From the NCBI GenBank assembly GCA_020746105.1, contig CM036626.1, forward strand, positions 20,201,001 to 20,265,000: a stretch of DNA of 64,000 nucleotides, given 5' to 3'. How positions within the stretch are numbered: the first letter of the stretch is position 1; every line of letters begins with the position of its first letter. The notes under the pieces were generated by a model. It was not told the DNA's origin. It did no database searches and was given only the letters and a program-made list of their open reading frames with translations. A program made the position numbers and the translations under genes. This document shows positions 25,301-37,096 of this stretch, in pieces. This stretch comes from Trogon surrucura. Taxonomy: Eukaryota; Chordata; Aves; Trogoniformes; Trogonidae.

Positions 25301-28300
25301 TGCTGCTCATAAATTTTAAATTTGATAACCCTCCACGAGGCTGAGATTTATATCCTGAGCAAAAGGCAATGCCAACAATTTATTTTTATTTTTTTGGCAG
25401 AAGTAGAGTAAACAGATTACCTTAGCTAGCTAATTTAAAAAGAAATTGCCTTTTCGGTCATAAAACCTGCATCAAGGAGATGCTTGTTTATTATAATTGT
25501 GGGTGTTGTTTCGTTCATGTGAAGTTTAGATGCCATTTCAGTCAGATCTTCCTTCGTCATGATGACAGTCACAACCCAAAGGTTTGTCCTGCTCATTCCC
25601 GTGCTCAAAGCCTTTCCCACGATGGACAAAAGCCTCGTGCCTCTCTAAGGCTCTGCTGATGTCTCTTGGCCAGGTTCCCCATGCTGACCGTCACTAAAGG
25701 TCTCTGTATTCTGTTGAACTTTTTAAAAATAGTTGATTTTTTTTATGCAAAGTGTGAGCTGAAATGGGTTTTCTGCTTACTCCTTGGGTTCTGCTCCAGT
25801 GGGCGTTTCCTTCCCTGCATTGACTCTGTCTGGTGAGACAGTGCAACACCTTGATATCCCCCACCCCAAGGACATGTATAGTCAGAATAACAGAAAACAA
25901 GAAAAAAATAGCTGCCGGTCAAGGTGATCCAAATAGAACACTCTGGATGGGGACAGTGCTAAGGAAGCAGCACGTGGAGAGGCTGGGGACAGGCACCCCA
26001 GGGCAGGCAACGCTCCTGGGGCTGAGTTGCTACGGTGCTGTCAGGAATGCTCGTCTGCCGGAATTAGGACCAAACCCACGCGATTTGGCAATGGGCTTTC
26101 CAGTCAGATCAACTTTGTCTTAGAGTGCCTGGAAGAGAGGGAAAACATCCAAGTAGCCAAACAGCTTGGGTTCGGCCGGCGTGCACACGGGTGCTGAGTC
26201 GGCGTCGCCCGTGTTGCTCCGGGGTCATCCAGCATCTCTCTCGCCAGAACTCCCTACCCAGCGCCTTGCTGGCAAGCCAAGGAGAGGAGGAAAAAAAAAA
26301 TTGCAGTTAAAATGGTTTCTAAAATTGTCAACACAGCAGCATCCGCGTTAGCGGAGAGACGGACTTATTTGTAGCTAATTACGGTTCTTTGCAGCGTTTT
26401 GTAAGATATTCAGAAGAAGCCATTTAATTGGCTGGATGGACCGCTTTTCAGATTAAATACTTTTCAAATCAAAGTCCTGCCAGGAATTTATGCTGCTCCG
26501 TAATTTCGCAGCAGAGAGTCCCCCTTTCATCCGTGGGCCTGTGTTTTATTTTTGCAAAAGCTACTTTCTGCCACTCCGTAAAAACGACCTCAAATGTAAA
26601 TTATATTATGCTATTCATTATGGTTCGATGTCTAAAAAGGAAATTTGCATAAATGAAAATCAGGCAGTTGTGTGTCCCAGATCTTAAATAATTCGCTGAA
26701 AATTCAGAGCCGCTTGAAATATAAAATGAGTTTCGCGACTGATAAAAAATACAAGACGACTCACACAAATAGGAAAAGCACGTGTGCCTCACTAAAAACC
26801 GTTTGCTACCTGTTACACAGGTACGTTGCCAGCTGATTTCTCACCTTCAGTGAGCATCTCTCTGTTTGTGCTATTTAAACTTTGCAAATCCTCTGTTGTT
26901 TCAGAATATTGTGCCGATTTAACTCTTGGTTAACCACCTCTTAAACGCTTGGCAAGAGCTAAATTCACCCTTCCAGAAAGGGGCTGTTGTGCTTGGGAGC
27001 GATTTTGGTAGTGCCCAAGGTCCGTTGATCGGGAAAAATCACTGCTTCGAGTGAAGATGTCTTGACTTCTGCCAGTGGGATACGTATCTTCTCAGATTTT
27101 AGTGCAGGAAGGAGTAAATCTGAATTTTGAATAGTTTGGTGCCCGAGGGAGGTCTTGCATCTAGAAGTTTCTGCACGGACAACGGGCACGTTTCTCCTCC
27201 GTTTTTCCTGTTGCTGGAGACCTGCTTCTAGAGAAATTGACTTTTAGGAGATTCAGAAATAGCGCTCAGATTATTATCATTTTGGCTTGGAAAAATAGCT
27301 CTCCGGCAGGGGAAGCATGGTATGAGAAATAAAGCGTGAAGGCTACTCATGGAGCACCCCACACCTCCCTTACTCCCCTGAGTAGCTGCAGCCTGGAGCA
27401 TCAGGGGCAAAGAATAAATTAATCTCTGAGGACTGCTCTTTATGAACGTGCCTGTGATACCGACAGGCCCCTGGTGCCTGGATAACGGAGGAGAAGGTCG
27501 TGTAATTGTGCAGAATAGCTTATGGAACAGGAGGTAAATAAGAGGCAGGGACAATTGAAGTAGTTTTTATCAGCTAGCTTGTCGCCTTCAATTTTTCCTG
27601 TATTTCTCTTACCCTGATATTTAACATTTTATTTGCAAGCAGAACTCCCAGGCTGGTTCATTATGGTCAGTCTTCTAGACAGGTGGAAAGGAGACGACCT
27701 GAACGTACTCACCAGTGAAGTATCTGGTGAACTTCCCAAAGACGCAGACAAATGGAGATTATTTACGTGCACCATTCAAGCCAGGGACTTCGGTGGAGAA
27801 TTTACACAGCGTTGAGAGTTGCATAGATTTCAAATAGTCCTTAATTGGCAGTCGAGGTCAGGAGGAAGGGCTTAAGAGAAGAGGAAAAGGGATAACTTAA
27901 GTTTGGTTTCACGTTCCTGTGATCACTGGGAAGGGTGACAAACGGGGGACATATGGGGTTTGTTTACAGAAGTTATTTCCCCATTTGGGCCAGGATGACG
28001 CGAGCACTTGTCTGCTCAAACCTTATACACTGGCTGCGTTCTTTATTTTTAATTACTCATGTATTTTTTCCCATCTGTTTCTCGTACTCCTTATGCTTGG
28101 CTTTCTGGTCTTTAGGCTTTGCTGATCCTGGGCTCAGTCTCAATCTTCTTAGACCAGATATAGTAATGGACAAGTCAGCCTCTCATCTGCCATTAATGAT
28201 GAATTACACAGCCTGTGCCAGGTCATCAGCTGCTATAAATTGGCTTAGGAACACTGAAATCAATATACACCAGCCAAGAATTGGATTCTGTATATGTATT

Positions 28301-30260
28301 AGTACCTCGTTTGCTTTAATCTTTTTGGTTGTTTGAACTCACGGACAATCGCGAAGTCCAAGAGATTTATTTTCTGCTTTATTTCTCACGTTGCTCCCAT
28401 AGTTCTTTGGGTTTGTTACTCATTTCTGATGTGATGCATCATCACTGGCTGTGCCATTTCATCTTCAAATGCCTTCTAGGACATGATTTCTGGTCCAGCT
28501 TTCCAGTGCCTACTTTTGCCTTTCAATTTATTACAGTGAAGGACAGACTTAGTCTGGATTTATATTTTTTTTTGTTTTAGAGAAGTAAGAGTATATTTGG
28601 GCATCCTTTCCTAATCACCTGGTTTAAAATGCCCCACTTCACGTTGGTGAAGACTGGAAGGTGATCAAAGGCTTTTTTCTAAGTGCTGCCATCGTTTTTC
28701 TGCCTTTCCCCTGAGTACAAATTCCAGACAGCTCTCATCGCTGAGGCGGGAGATATTTTCCTTTAAAGCTACCCTTATGTAAGACTCTGCTTATATTTCT
28801 AAGCTTTTTCTTCCACTTTATAGATTTAGCATATGAATTTTTCCTGCGACTCGGATGAATTCTTAATCACCTTCCATGTAATTTTTTTTTTTTTTATTTC
28901 GCACCAGATTTTTTCCTCCAGGATGTTTCCAAGGCCGATAATATCTAAGTACTCCAAAGAGGGCCAAAATATTTCCAGAACCATCATATCAAAGAATTTG
29001 TCTTTGGTCAGCACCACTGACATGATCCAAAGGACTTTTTCTAGAACACTACTACAAGTCACAAATTAAAACTTGTTATTATCTCAGATAATGTCTCTGT
29101 ACCAGAGAACGTTGTAGCTTGGAGCTGATTTCATATCCTTATTTGAATTATTTTAATTATCGTGCTTGAAATCTTGTATCACATTACCATGTCTTGGTAC
29201 GATCCCCAATGGGAGGCTGTCAAATTTCATTATATTATGGCGACTCTCATTTGGTGGCTCAAACATTTGCTGCATGAACCAACCCTTGTGTATTACTCGA
29301 GATTAAGTCAAGAACGTGCCTGCTATTCTCTGAAATGAACTGTTGAAAGGAGAGGTTGACCTAATTAGAAGAGTCCCCCAACGAGCGCAGAGAATGAAAG
29401 CTCCTGTGGAACAAAGGGCTCCTCTGGTTTGCAGTGAGATTTAATTTTTGACCTATTATGCTCATTCTGTAGTTGCCTGCCTCATAAATGGCTTCAGGAG
29501 AGAAAGCTTACCCGGTTAAAATAACTGGAGGGGGTGAGGAGCGTTGGGTGGTGCAAGAGTGAAACGAGGAGCAGGGCTGGCAGCACCCAGAGCCGCGTGT
29601 TGGAATCTGAGCACCCCTACTCGGGGCAGGAGTTCAGAAAAAAGTTTTATTTTGCTGCACCGGTTAAGAATTTTCCTTATTGGGGTAGCCTGCCCGAAAT
29701 AAGGATAAATACTGAATTTTCTTTCCTCCTCACACGAGAGTTATCTCTCTTTGTACGTAGCCTACATTTGTACGTTATAGAGCACAACTTACTTTTCCTG
29801 TTTTGTTTTTTTTTTTTTGCTTTGCAGGTTGCTTTCAGTTGTTTTGTCTGGTTTTGTCTTCATGTGGGGAATCGGGAGGGCGCTCAGTACTGGGGAAAAA
29901 AAAAAGCGGCAAATCTGTGTGGTTTTACAGAGCTCCTTTTACAGTATCATAAGACTCCTCAAAATTATACGTCGGATGCTGTTAGAATAGTAAATACGTA
30001 AAGTCATGGGTAATTTGCGAATGTCCTTGAGACGCCGAACCCGTTGCAGTCGCGCAGCGCGTCTCAGTTCAATGGAATTGTTCAAGTTCTTACTCCAGAT
30101 GACAGAATTGGCTTTCATCTTCCTGCATTTAAAAGCTTTCCCTTTCATATCTCTTTAGATACAGATAATAAACGAGCTTAAAATATTACAGGGGCAGGAG
30201 GGGCAGCCAGAGCAGTAAACACCGCTTGCCTCTTCTTTTCAGCGACTCCTTTTGCTGCTC

Positions 30261-30280
30261 TTTTTTTTTTTTTTTTTTTT
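30261..30280. repeat. Poly(T) run, T20
   Basis: A perfect run of twenty T bases, followed by AA, seven T and five C. It could be a slippage-prone tract or the reverse of an old poly(A) tail, but no retrocopy is visible beside it. Confidence 0.9.
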
Positions 30281-30840
30281 AATTTTTTTCCCCCAAGTCC
30301 CTCGGAGTTAAGAAGCTGTGCAAATTTCTTCAGCTTTCTTCTGTGCTCTGTAGGCATCAGGAGAAGTGTGAACACGGAAGCCCGAGCACAGTTTTAAAAG
30401 GCATTCAAGTGTATGTTGAACTTCCCATTTTGACATTATTATTTTTAATTTATCCTTTCAGACTTATTTCTGGCCCCTATCCCTATGCAAAGGAGATGTA
30501 CAAAGTTATTACGTGCCTTTGAGTAATCTTAATTATTTTTTTTTTATCTGATTGCATGGGAAAAAGTATTAACCAGGTTCTTGGAGACCTCTGCTGGTAA
30601 TATCTTCCTGTGGAGTCTCTCGGCTTTTCTTATGTCAAAACAGGGCAAATGACCTTTAAAAACACCCTGAGCTCCCTGTCTTTTTTAATGACACTTTCTG
30701 AAAAGTGTTGTACGTATGTCTGGACAGATGGGGTTTATAAAGGTAACATAAAGATGCCAGAGATTTTGTCTGTTCTCCGAAAAAATGGCAATTTTTAGTG
30801 GAATTTGATTTGGATGTGGAGTCTGGCTAAACTTAAGCTG

Positions 30841-30867
30841 TATATATATATATATATTAAAAAAAAA
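30841..30867. repeat. (TA)8 microsatellite followed by an A-run
   Basis: Eight TA units run into a short TTA(n) stretch. This is a simple sequence repeat inside an intron. Confidence 0.9.
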
Positions 30868-31490
30868 GACACAAAAACCAACCCAACAAACTGATAAAAA
30901 CATGTGAAACACAAATAAAAATATAATCTCTTAAGTGTCCCAACAATTCTACCAAAATGTATCCCTGATATTTGCTTTTGGACTTCCTGGGTTTGTTCGA
31001 TGTCGTTAACACAATTATCGAGTCTAAAGATTTTTCAAACCCTTGGAAGCTCTTCCTATGGCCGTACGTGTAGATAGAACCCTCATCTAAGAAGAGACGG
31101 AGAATTTGGACCTCAAGTGGTGCCTATAACCACGCAGGCCTGACGTGTAGGAGTAACCCTAATTTCAGTGCAGAGGTGATTCTATATTACAGGGTTTGGA
31201 TGCTAAATTTTAGAGCTTTGAAGCCTAACTCATAGATCCCGAAGAAGAAAATCTCTTTTATCTGAAGGACCACTCAAAATAAAATGAAAAGCAGTTCTGA
31301 TCTTGCACGTGCCACCTTCAAAAAGCAGGACCGGGCTCGGAGTGGGGGAGGAAGTAATCTTTAGCAATTACTAAGCGTGTTATTAGATCCAACTCTTTGG
31401 TGTAAAGAAAGGAACGGTCACTGGGTTGCGCCTGGAGAGCGCGCTGTCGGTCACAGCCCCCAGGCTTGATTCATCACTTGTGCGTTGCAG

Positions 31491-31627
31491 CTCAGCCCAA
31501 CTGGATCCAGAAAATCAGCGACGCGCACGCGGCCATCGAGGAGAGCATCTCCTGGGAGTGCCGGGCGAGCGGGCGGCCGAAGCCCTCGTACCGCTGGCTG
31601 AAGGACGGGGAGCCTCTGCTGCCCCAG
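31491..31627 (+). CDS. CNTN4: Contactin-4 exon: first part of Ig domain 4
   Basis: This exon encodes about 46 residues, [19 protein letters not shown] followed by [20 protein letters not shown] and GEPLLPQ. It enters in phase 1 (Ala split G|CT) through the acceptor GCGTTGCAG and leaves in phase 0 through GTACGT. WEC gives the first Ig4 cysteine, YRWLK the C-strand tryptophan, and GRPKP the conserved B-C turn. AQPNWIQKI and GEPLL are CNTN4-like; other contactins have HWVQ or EWEQ here. The exon is strikingly GC-rich, with about fourteen CpG dinucleotides in 137 bases, unlike its neighbours. Several lysines and asparagines expected from the mammalian protein appear as Arg, Ser or Asp. Confidence 0.94.
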
Positions 31628-31858
31628 GTACGTCCCACCGGGGAGGGGAGTCGGAGGCTCCGCGAGCGCTTTCGTGCTCTGCTGACTTTCTCACCTCTGC
31701 TCGGTTTGTTATTTTTTGGAATGGAAATAGCAAGGATGCCCCAGGTTACTTTTATTTTTTTCCTGCTGGTCTTTAGCTGGTCTTTCCTGCTCCCCCTGCC
31801 AACTGTGTCGCTCTGCGGGTGACCAGGACATTGCGAGGGACGTGGAGAGCCGCCTAAA

Positions 31859-32472
31859 TGTCCTGGTTTGAGCCAAACAGAACCAATTCTCTTCAGTGAT
31901 TTTTTTACTTCTCAGCTCACTGAACAGAATTGGTTCTGTTTGGCTGGAACACTAAAGAAGGGTGATGTGCACCTTCTCCCCCTGCCACGTCTGCCCAACC
32001 TCTTGCTGGAGAGTCGTCACTCGTTGCCATGACCTGTCCCCTCCCCATTATAACCACAGGCTAAAACAAGTCACCAAAGAACTGGTTTCGTGGTAGCCAG
32101 CACTTCTTTCCCTTCACTCATTGTGAAAGGATACGGCAGTCCAGGTTTGATCAAACCCTGACGAAAATTGCACAAGCGTTAAATTTCCACCCTACGACCA
32201 CGTAGAAGGCCAATACCTCTTTATATTACTTTTTTTTTTTTTTCAAATGGCGAAACTCCTGGGGAGGGAGGGAACACTTTGCTGCGCGTATTAAAATTGA
32301 TAACAGGAGCTCCATATCCTTAGGCTGACAACTGACACCCTGGTCTTTTGTTCCAGGGACTAATTTTACTCACTTCACGCTGGTCGCTAGCAGATGGTCT
32401 TGTGCTTAAGTCACATTAGTGGCTGATGGGAAGCAAAGGATCATTAAATTATTAACATCTATATTGTTTTCA
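31859..32472 (+). mobile_element. Probable endogenous retrovirus solo LTR (ERVL-like), end uncertain
   Basis: The sequence begins TGTCCTGGTTTGAGCCAAAC, very like the TGTCCTGGTTT start common to avian ERVL-class LTRs as I know them. No gag, pol or env sequence follows, so if it is an LTR it is a solo one. I chose the right end because a terminal CA at 32471-32472 is followed by CTAAA (32473-32477), which repeats the five bases before the left end (CTAAA, 31854-31858) as a 5-bp target duplication would. A seven-base match of this kind could arise by chance in this distance, so the right boundary is tentative; the part after about 32210 looks like ordinary intron sequence. Confidence 0.5.
31871..31945. 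repeat. Near-perfect inverted repeat (29-bp arms, 17-base loop)
   Basis: The arms 31871-31899 and 31917-31945 are complementary at 28 of 29 positions, with a 17-base T-rich loop between them. In the CNTN4 pre-mRNA this would fold into a stable hairpin only 243 bases downstream of the Ig4 exon donor. It is contained in the candidate LTR, near its 5' end. Confidence 0.93.
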
Positions 32473-32937
32473 CTAAACTGCAGAGGATTTTAGGTATTGT
32501 GCTCTGTGGCAACCAGTCTTACTAGCCCTCGTTGCCATTTGTACTCATGATACCATTGTTTAAAATGTTTTACACTTGGCTGTGATGTGCCACCGTGGAA
32601 CAAAAGTGCATTCTTTTTGATTCAAGTTTATCTACTCGAAGGGCGTATTAATCTAAAGGGTTTGGGTATTAAATCAATGAGAAGTCAGGGGAAAGTCCTC
32701 CAATTTAAATTGCATTTACCAGCTGCTCTATTGGTTTTACCATTTAGTATCTAACCTGACATAAATTTGGCTGGCAGACAAATAGATCGGAGAATGCAAA
32801 TTCTTCCCATTACGGCTACTTTTTTCTGTCCATCTTGGTATAAAATATAGCATAACAACTGCTGGGCTTATGTTCCAAACAGGGATCTCCTTATTTACTT
32901 TTTTTTTTTTTTTTATTTGTTTTACTGTTTCCTACAG

Positions 32938-33067
32938 GGCAGAGTTCAGCTGGAGCAGGGCTCGCTCACGATAACAAACGTCAGCCTGTCGGATGCGGGC
33001 ATGTATCAGTGCGTAGCGGAAAACAGACACGGCATCATCTTTGCCAGTGCAGAACTGAGCGTCATAG
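32938..33067 (+). CDS. CNTN4: Contactin-4 exon: second part of Ig domain 4
   Basis: This exon encodes about 43 residues, [19 protein letters not shown] then [13 protein letters not shown] and [11 protein letters not shown], plus the first base of Ala. It enters in phase 0 through TTTCCTACAG and leaves in phase 1 through [17 protein letters not shown] is the F-strand motif with the second Ig4 cysteine. NVS in ITNVSLSD is an N-glycosylation sequon. HGIIF and SAELSVIAVGPDF across the junction fit CNTN4; CNTN3 and CNTN6 have SAELKVVASAPDF or similar. Together with the preceding exon it makes a 267-nt in-frame Ig4 module. Confidence 0.95.
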
Positions 33068-33629
33068 GTAAGTTTACTTTTCTTAAATTCTGCAAACCTT
33101 CCAAAACCAGCGAAGCCTTCACGTGAGCTGGTTTTGCCAAGTTTCAACATCTGAAGCAGAAGTGCTCCTGAGGATCTTTGACAAATTGTTGTTTTTAAGG
33201 CATGAAATGAAAACTTGCAAAAGCAGACGGAGAGAGAACAGATTTATTTATTTTTTTTTTACATCATCCCATCTTCCCGTATTCATCCAGGTGACTGAGC
33301 ACGGAGAGCTGGCAAGCTCACTCATCCTCTTGCTGGGTACAAACGTTTATGGAGGAACTCGGGTATTGCAGTTTGGAGCGTAATGGACAGTAACTGCCTC
33401 CTTGTGGGCTGCAGAGACTGACTCTGTTGAGAAAATGTTGAAAAAAACACCTGTCTGAATAGACTTTCACCGTTCTAACACCAATTGTAACGCTCCTGTC
33501 CCAAACCCTCGCCCAGAAAACCAACTTCATCCCCACCTGGTCTGCGTACACCTTCTCTGTTTGTCCCAGTTAATATCAGGAGGAGCTCGTGTGAATCCAC
33601 GCGGTTAAATCCCTGATGGGAGGGAGGAG

Positions 33630-33870
33630 GGATTCCAGAGCCAGGCTCTTCTCAGCGGTGCCCAGTGCCAGGACAGAGGCAACAGGCACAAAATGAAATG
33701 CCATTTAAACATAAGAAAAAGATCTTTACTCTGAGGTTGGTTGAAGACTAGAACAGGTTACTCAGAGAGACGGTGGCATCTCTGTCCTTGGAGATACTCA
33801 ACATCCAAGTGGACGTGGCCTGGGGGTGGGATGGGACCATCTCCAGAGGTCCTTGCCAGCCTCAGCTCTC
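33630..33870 (+). mobile_element. CR1 LINE 3' fragment, sense, diverged
   Basis: It carries GCCAGGCTCTTCTCAGCGG, GTGCCCAGTGCCAGGACAGA, GGCAACAGGCACAAAATGAA, CCATTTAAACATAAGAAAAA and CTCCAGAGGTCCTTGCCAGC, all in CR1 order. It lacks the last TTCTGTGA repeats and is clearly older than the copy at 17788. Edges are approximate. Confidence 0.88.
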
Positions 33871-34899
33871 CTGCAAGTCTGTTCCTCATTCACAAACGTT
33901 GCTCTTGACCCATATGTCAGCATGGATACGTAGTTTCAAAGGGTTAAATAGAATTGGTGGGTACAAAATAGTGGTTTAGTTGCTTTCAAAGCAAATGTTT
34001 GGTAGGATCATTCCCCACTTTATCCTGAAGAACAAAGCATGAGGTCTTTTCTGATCATGGCATTTCCAATTATCAGTCATTTTTTGTCAGCAGTGATAGA
34101 TGCCTGCGTAGAAGAAGAATTCATCTGGAAGTGTTGCTGTTCAAGAAAAGTACAATAATGCCCAATAAATTAGACTTCACAGTGCTAAGATTTATTGGAC
34201 GTGTTACTGCGTGAAAGGAATCGAAATAAACCCGCTGGTGCTTCTCCTGTCTATTCAAAACTCTGGTAAAAACGAGGCTTTGGGAGGAAGGCAGATTTTC
34301 TGAGAAGGCAGAGCCTTAGCCCTTGGGGGTGGGTGCCTCCGCATGCGCCCGGAGGGCAACCTCCTGTCTGCACAAAAAGCAAAAACCTTGGAGAGGCTGC
34401 TCTTAAAAACCTGCCAAGGTAACTCATCTGGGTTATGCAACCTGGCTTCTCGTGAGAAGTATCGCTACGGCGTGCTGCAGATTAATTTCTTGGGATCTGT
34501 GATGTAACTTGGCGTTATGTTCAAAGACAAACGGCGCGTTTTTTCCGTTTCGCTAGAGTTTTCAAAAAGGCGTCGATATTCTGGGCTCTCACTGAGGAAC
34601 GTTAACTTTTAAACAGATCGTTCGGAGTGTAAAAGTGGTTCTTTTCAAAGGTCCTGAAGTTAAGCACTTGAAATCATTAAGCACCGCTAATAGGAAGTGA
34701 GACTTCTAGCAAAGTTAAGTGAAAAAGATAAATGGAAAATTACAGACAAAGCTTTTCTCAGAGCGATTCTTCTCTATTGTTGTTGCCAATTATTTTGCCT
34801 GGAGTCTTCAGCTGAAACCAGGATCCTGTTGTGCTGGGCATTGTAGAAACGTTTAGTAAGATGCAGTCGTTACCTTAAAGAATTTTCAGGCTAAATGTT

Positions 34900-34918
34900 A
34901 AAAAAAAAAAAAAAAAAA
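34900..34918. repeat. Poly(A) run, A19
   Basis: A perfect run of nineteen A bases with no recognisable retrocopy upstream. It is a simple homopolymer tract. Confidence 0.85.
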
Positions 34919-36310
34919 GTGGGCCAGGAGTGAAAAAATGGTCATTAAAATCCTCATTTTACAAACAAGGTGTGAAGAAATTAAATGCATTACCCCTGGA
35001 GTAGCATGGGGAAGCTGTGCTGGCACTGAGAACTGAGCCCAGACTTTCCAAAAGTCAGACAACAACATTTTGAATATCACAGAATAAAACCCACATAGTG
35101 GGTTTCCCTCCCTCATGTAGGACCAAGAAGATAGTAGCAAACGATTTGCAAAAATCCCAGTCTCAACTGTTGATTACAGGGATGGAAATAACAGGATTAT
35201 TAAAAAAAAAAAAAATCTGTTTTGCTCCTAAATCTTGGGCAGTCTTCTGAGAAATTATTTCCAGAAGTGATAATGTGTTAATGATGATAATACGATATAA
35301 ATAATACTCCATCTGGTTCCGAGCACGTCGGTGGGAAGTTGTCCTCAGGATGCCTCCTTTAATTTTGGAATGTTTCCCACAACCAGCGCTGCTTTTCAGA
35401 TGGCTCTTTTATAGTCTTTAATAACACACGTGTCGTTGCTAAAATCAGCTGTCCCTGACTGGACACGGAGACGAGACGGCTCAGAGATTAGTGAGCTCCG
35501 GTTCATCGGAGTGGAAGACGAGATCTAATTAATCACAAAGCCCATCCCACTGTCAGCATAGGATTATAAGATTATATTTTATTTAACTCTTTTTGCGGCA
35601 GGAGTGATATCCAAAAGAATGGAGGCAGGTGAGATGCCCTAAGAAAAACAGGTTCGCCTTCTGTAGCACGTGGCGGGTTTTTGTTGCCCGACCCCTTCAG
35701 GTGAGCTGCAGATCGTTTTGGGGAGCGTCAAGCAAACGCGACGGTTCCAGGCGATCTAAACTCACCTCCCAATGAGAGTCAGTCAGGGGAAAAAAGTCAG
35801 TCAAGGAAAATGCTGTGAGCTTGCAGGGTGGTGCAGGAGACGCAGGGTGCAGGCACGCAGCGAGCAGAGAGGATGGAGAGAACTGGGATGGACTGGGCAG
35901 AGTTTGCTGTCACTGATCTGCCAGAAAGTAAGCAAAGACTTGGCGAGCAGGGCAAGAGTTTTTCATAAAACCCTTCAGCTGCCTCACCTCTTTGCCATGA
36001 GCTTTCTGCATCAAAAAAAAAAAATCTAGTAGTCCTACTTGATGTGAATAAAACCCTCTGGTTGTCTTTGGGGAGTTCACTACCAGAGCCAGTCTACGAG
36101 GCAACCACCTCAAAGCTCTGCCTGTCGTCGGGTCCCATCAAATAAATCATTAAAAATCCTTTGAGGCAGGAATCAGAAGCCAAACCATCTCCTCCCTCCC
36201 CACTCTTGCCTTACAGTCAGGCTGCAGACTGTCTGCAGGGCTTTGGTGGTTGGTTCGATGAATATCTGACTGTTTTTCACAAAATAGAAGAGTGTTCCCC
36301 GGAGGGACTT

Positions 36311-36330
36311 AAAAAAAAAAAAAAAAAAAA
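36311..36330. repeat. Poly(A) run, A20
   Basis: A perfect run of twenty A bases inside the intron. No target duplication or retrocopied gene can be seen next to it. Confidence 0.85.
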
Positions 36331-36945
36331 GCTGATTCAAGAGGACCTTGTGCCCTGGTGCCTTGTTTTGCTTGGTTCAGGACCTGACTGCCTCAAGGTC
36401 TCCCACCTTTACAGCATTAAAATAAAAGACCCAGTTAATGCAACAGTTAGGAGTGCAAAGCATAAAAATGTCAACTTTTCTGGAAGGATTAACGTTTCTG
36501 GCTAATTATACGGGTTCTGGTTTTGTGACAGTTTTGCTGCTTGCTGTAGCTCTGCACACAGCAGCGTCTGCCAAACCGACGATCGTGCCGTTACGGCACA
36601 AAAAATAAAAGGAATTGCATTCTACAGTTTGTGCGTGCGTGGTTCTTAAGGGTGCTGCCCCGAGTCAGGTGTGCTTGACATTGGGTTTCTGCTGCCTGCC
36701 GAGGCGACTGGTTGCTGAGGTTTGTAGCTGAACGTGCATTTCTAAACAAGTAAAGGGCTGAAGCACTCAGGTGTCTGCTTGCCCCGCTCCGCACGTGGTT
36801 CATAAAGTCAGATCGTTTAGGAATTGCAGGTGAGAAACAGCTCTGGAATATTGTTATGTTCGAAAGAGCCTGACTTCGTTTTTTTTCCAAAGGGAATTCT
36901 GATCTGTTGGTTTTGTGTGTTGTGTTTTGTTTTGTTTTCTTTCAG

Positions 36946-37096
36946 CCGTCGGCCCAGACTTTTCCAAAACGCTCTTGAAAAAGTTAACTCTCGTTAAAGT
37001 GGGTGGTGAAGTAATCATCGAGTGTAAGCCGAAAGCTTCCCCCAGACCTACTTATTCTTGGAAGAAAGGAAAAGACATCCTAAGAGAAAATGAGAG
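36946..37096 (+). CDS. CNTN4: Contactin-4 exon: first part of Ig domain 5
   Basis: This exon encodes about 50 residues, [20 protein letters not shown] then [20 protein letters not shown] and [11 protein letters not shown]. It enters in phase 1 through TTTCTTTCAG and leaves in phase 2 (AG|A, Arg). IECKP provides the first Ig5 cysteine and YSWKKG the C-strand tryptophan. The VGPDF start and GGEV next to IECKPKASP are CNTN4 features; in CNTN3 and CNTN6 the equivalent starts are SAPDF. The donor GTAATG lacks the usual G at position +5. Ig5 and Ig6 form the stalk between the Ig1-4 headpiece and the fibronectin domains in this family. Confidence 0.95.

Larger units (their letters stand above)
22315..31490 (+). 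other. CNTN4: Intron between Ig3 and Ig4 coding exons (9.2 kb, phase 1)
   Basis: Bounded by GTAAGC and GCGTTGCAG. I find no CR1, SINE or LTR signature in 9,176 bp, which makes it unusually clean compared with its neighbours. It contains simple repeats: A14 near 24099, T20 at 30261-30280, and (TA)8 followed by an A-run at 30841-30867. A perfect octamer ATTTGCAT at 26643-26650 lies in an AT-rich block that could be conserved non-coding sequence. No open frame shows a recognisable protein. Confidence 0.85.
31628..32937 (+). other. CNTN4: Intron splitting Ig domain 4 (1.3 kb, phase 0)
   Basis: Bounded by GTACGT and TTTCCTACAG, with a strong T-rich tract (T16 at 32899-32914) just before the acceptor. 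Nearly half of the intron may be a single inserted LTR (31859 to about 32472) containing a 29-bp inverted repeat. The remainder is unique AT-rich sequence. Confidence 0.9.
33068..36945 (+). other. CNTN4: Intron between Ig4 and Ig5 coding exons (3.9 kb, phase 1)
   Basis: Bounded by GTAAGT and TTTCTTTCAG. It contains one sense CR1 fragment (about 33630-33870), poly(A) runs at 34900-34918 and 36311-36330, and a shorter A-run near 35200. Nothing else is recognisable. Confidence 0.88.
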
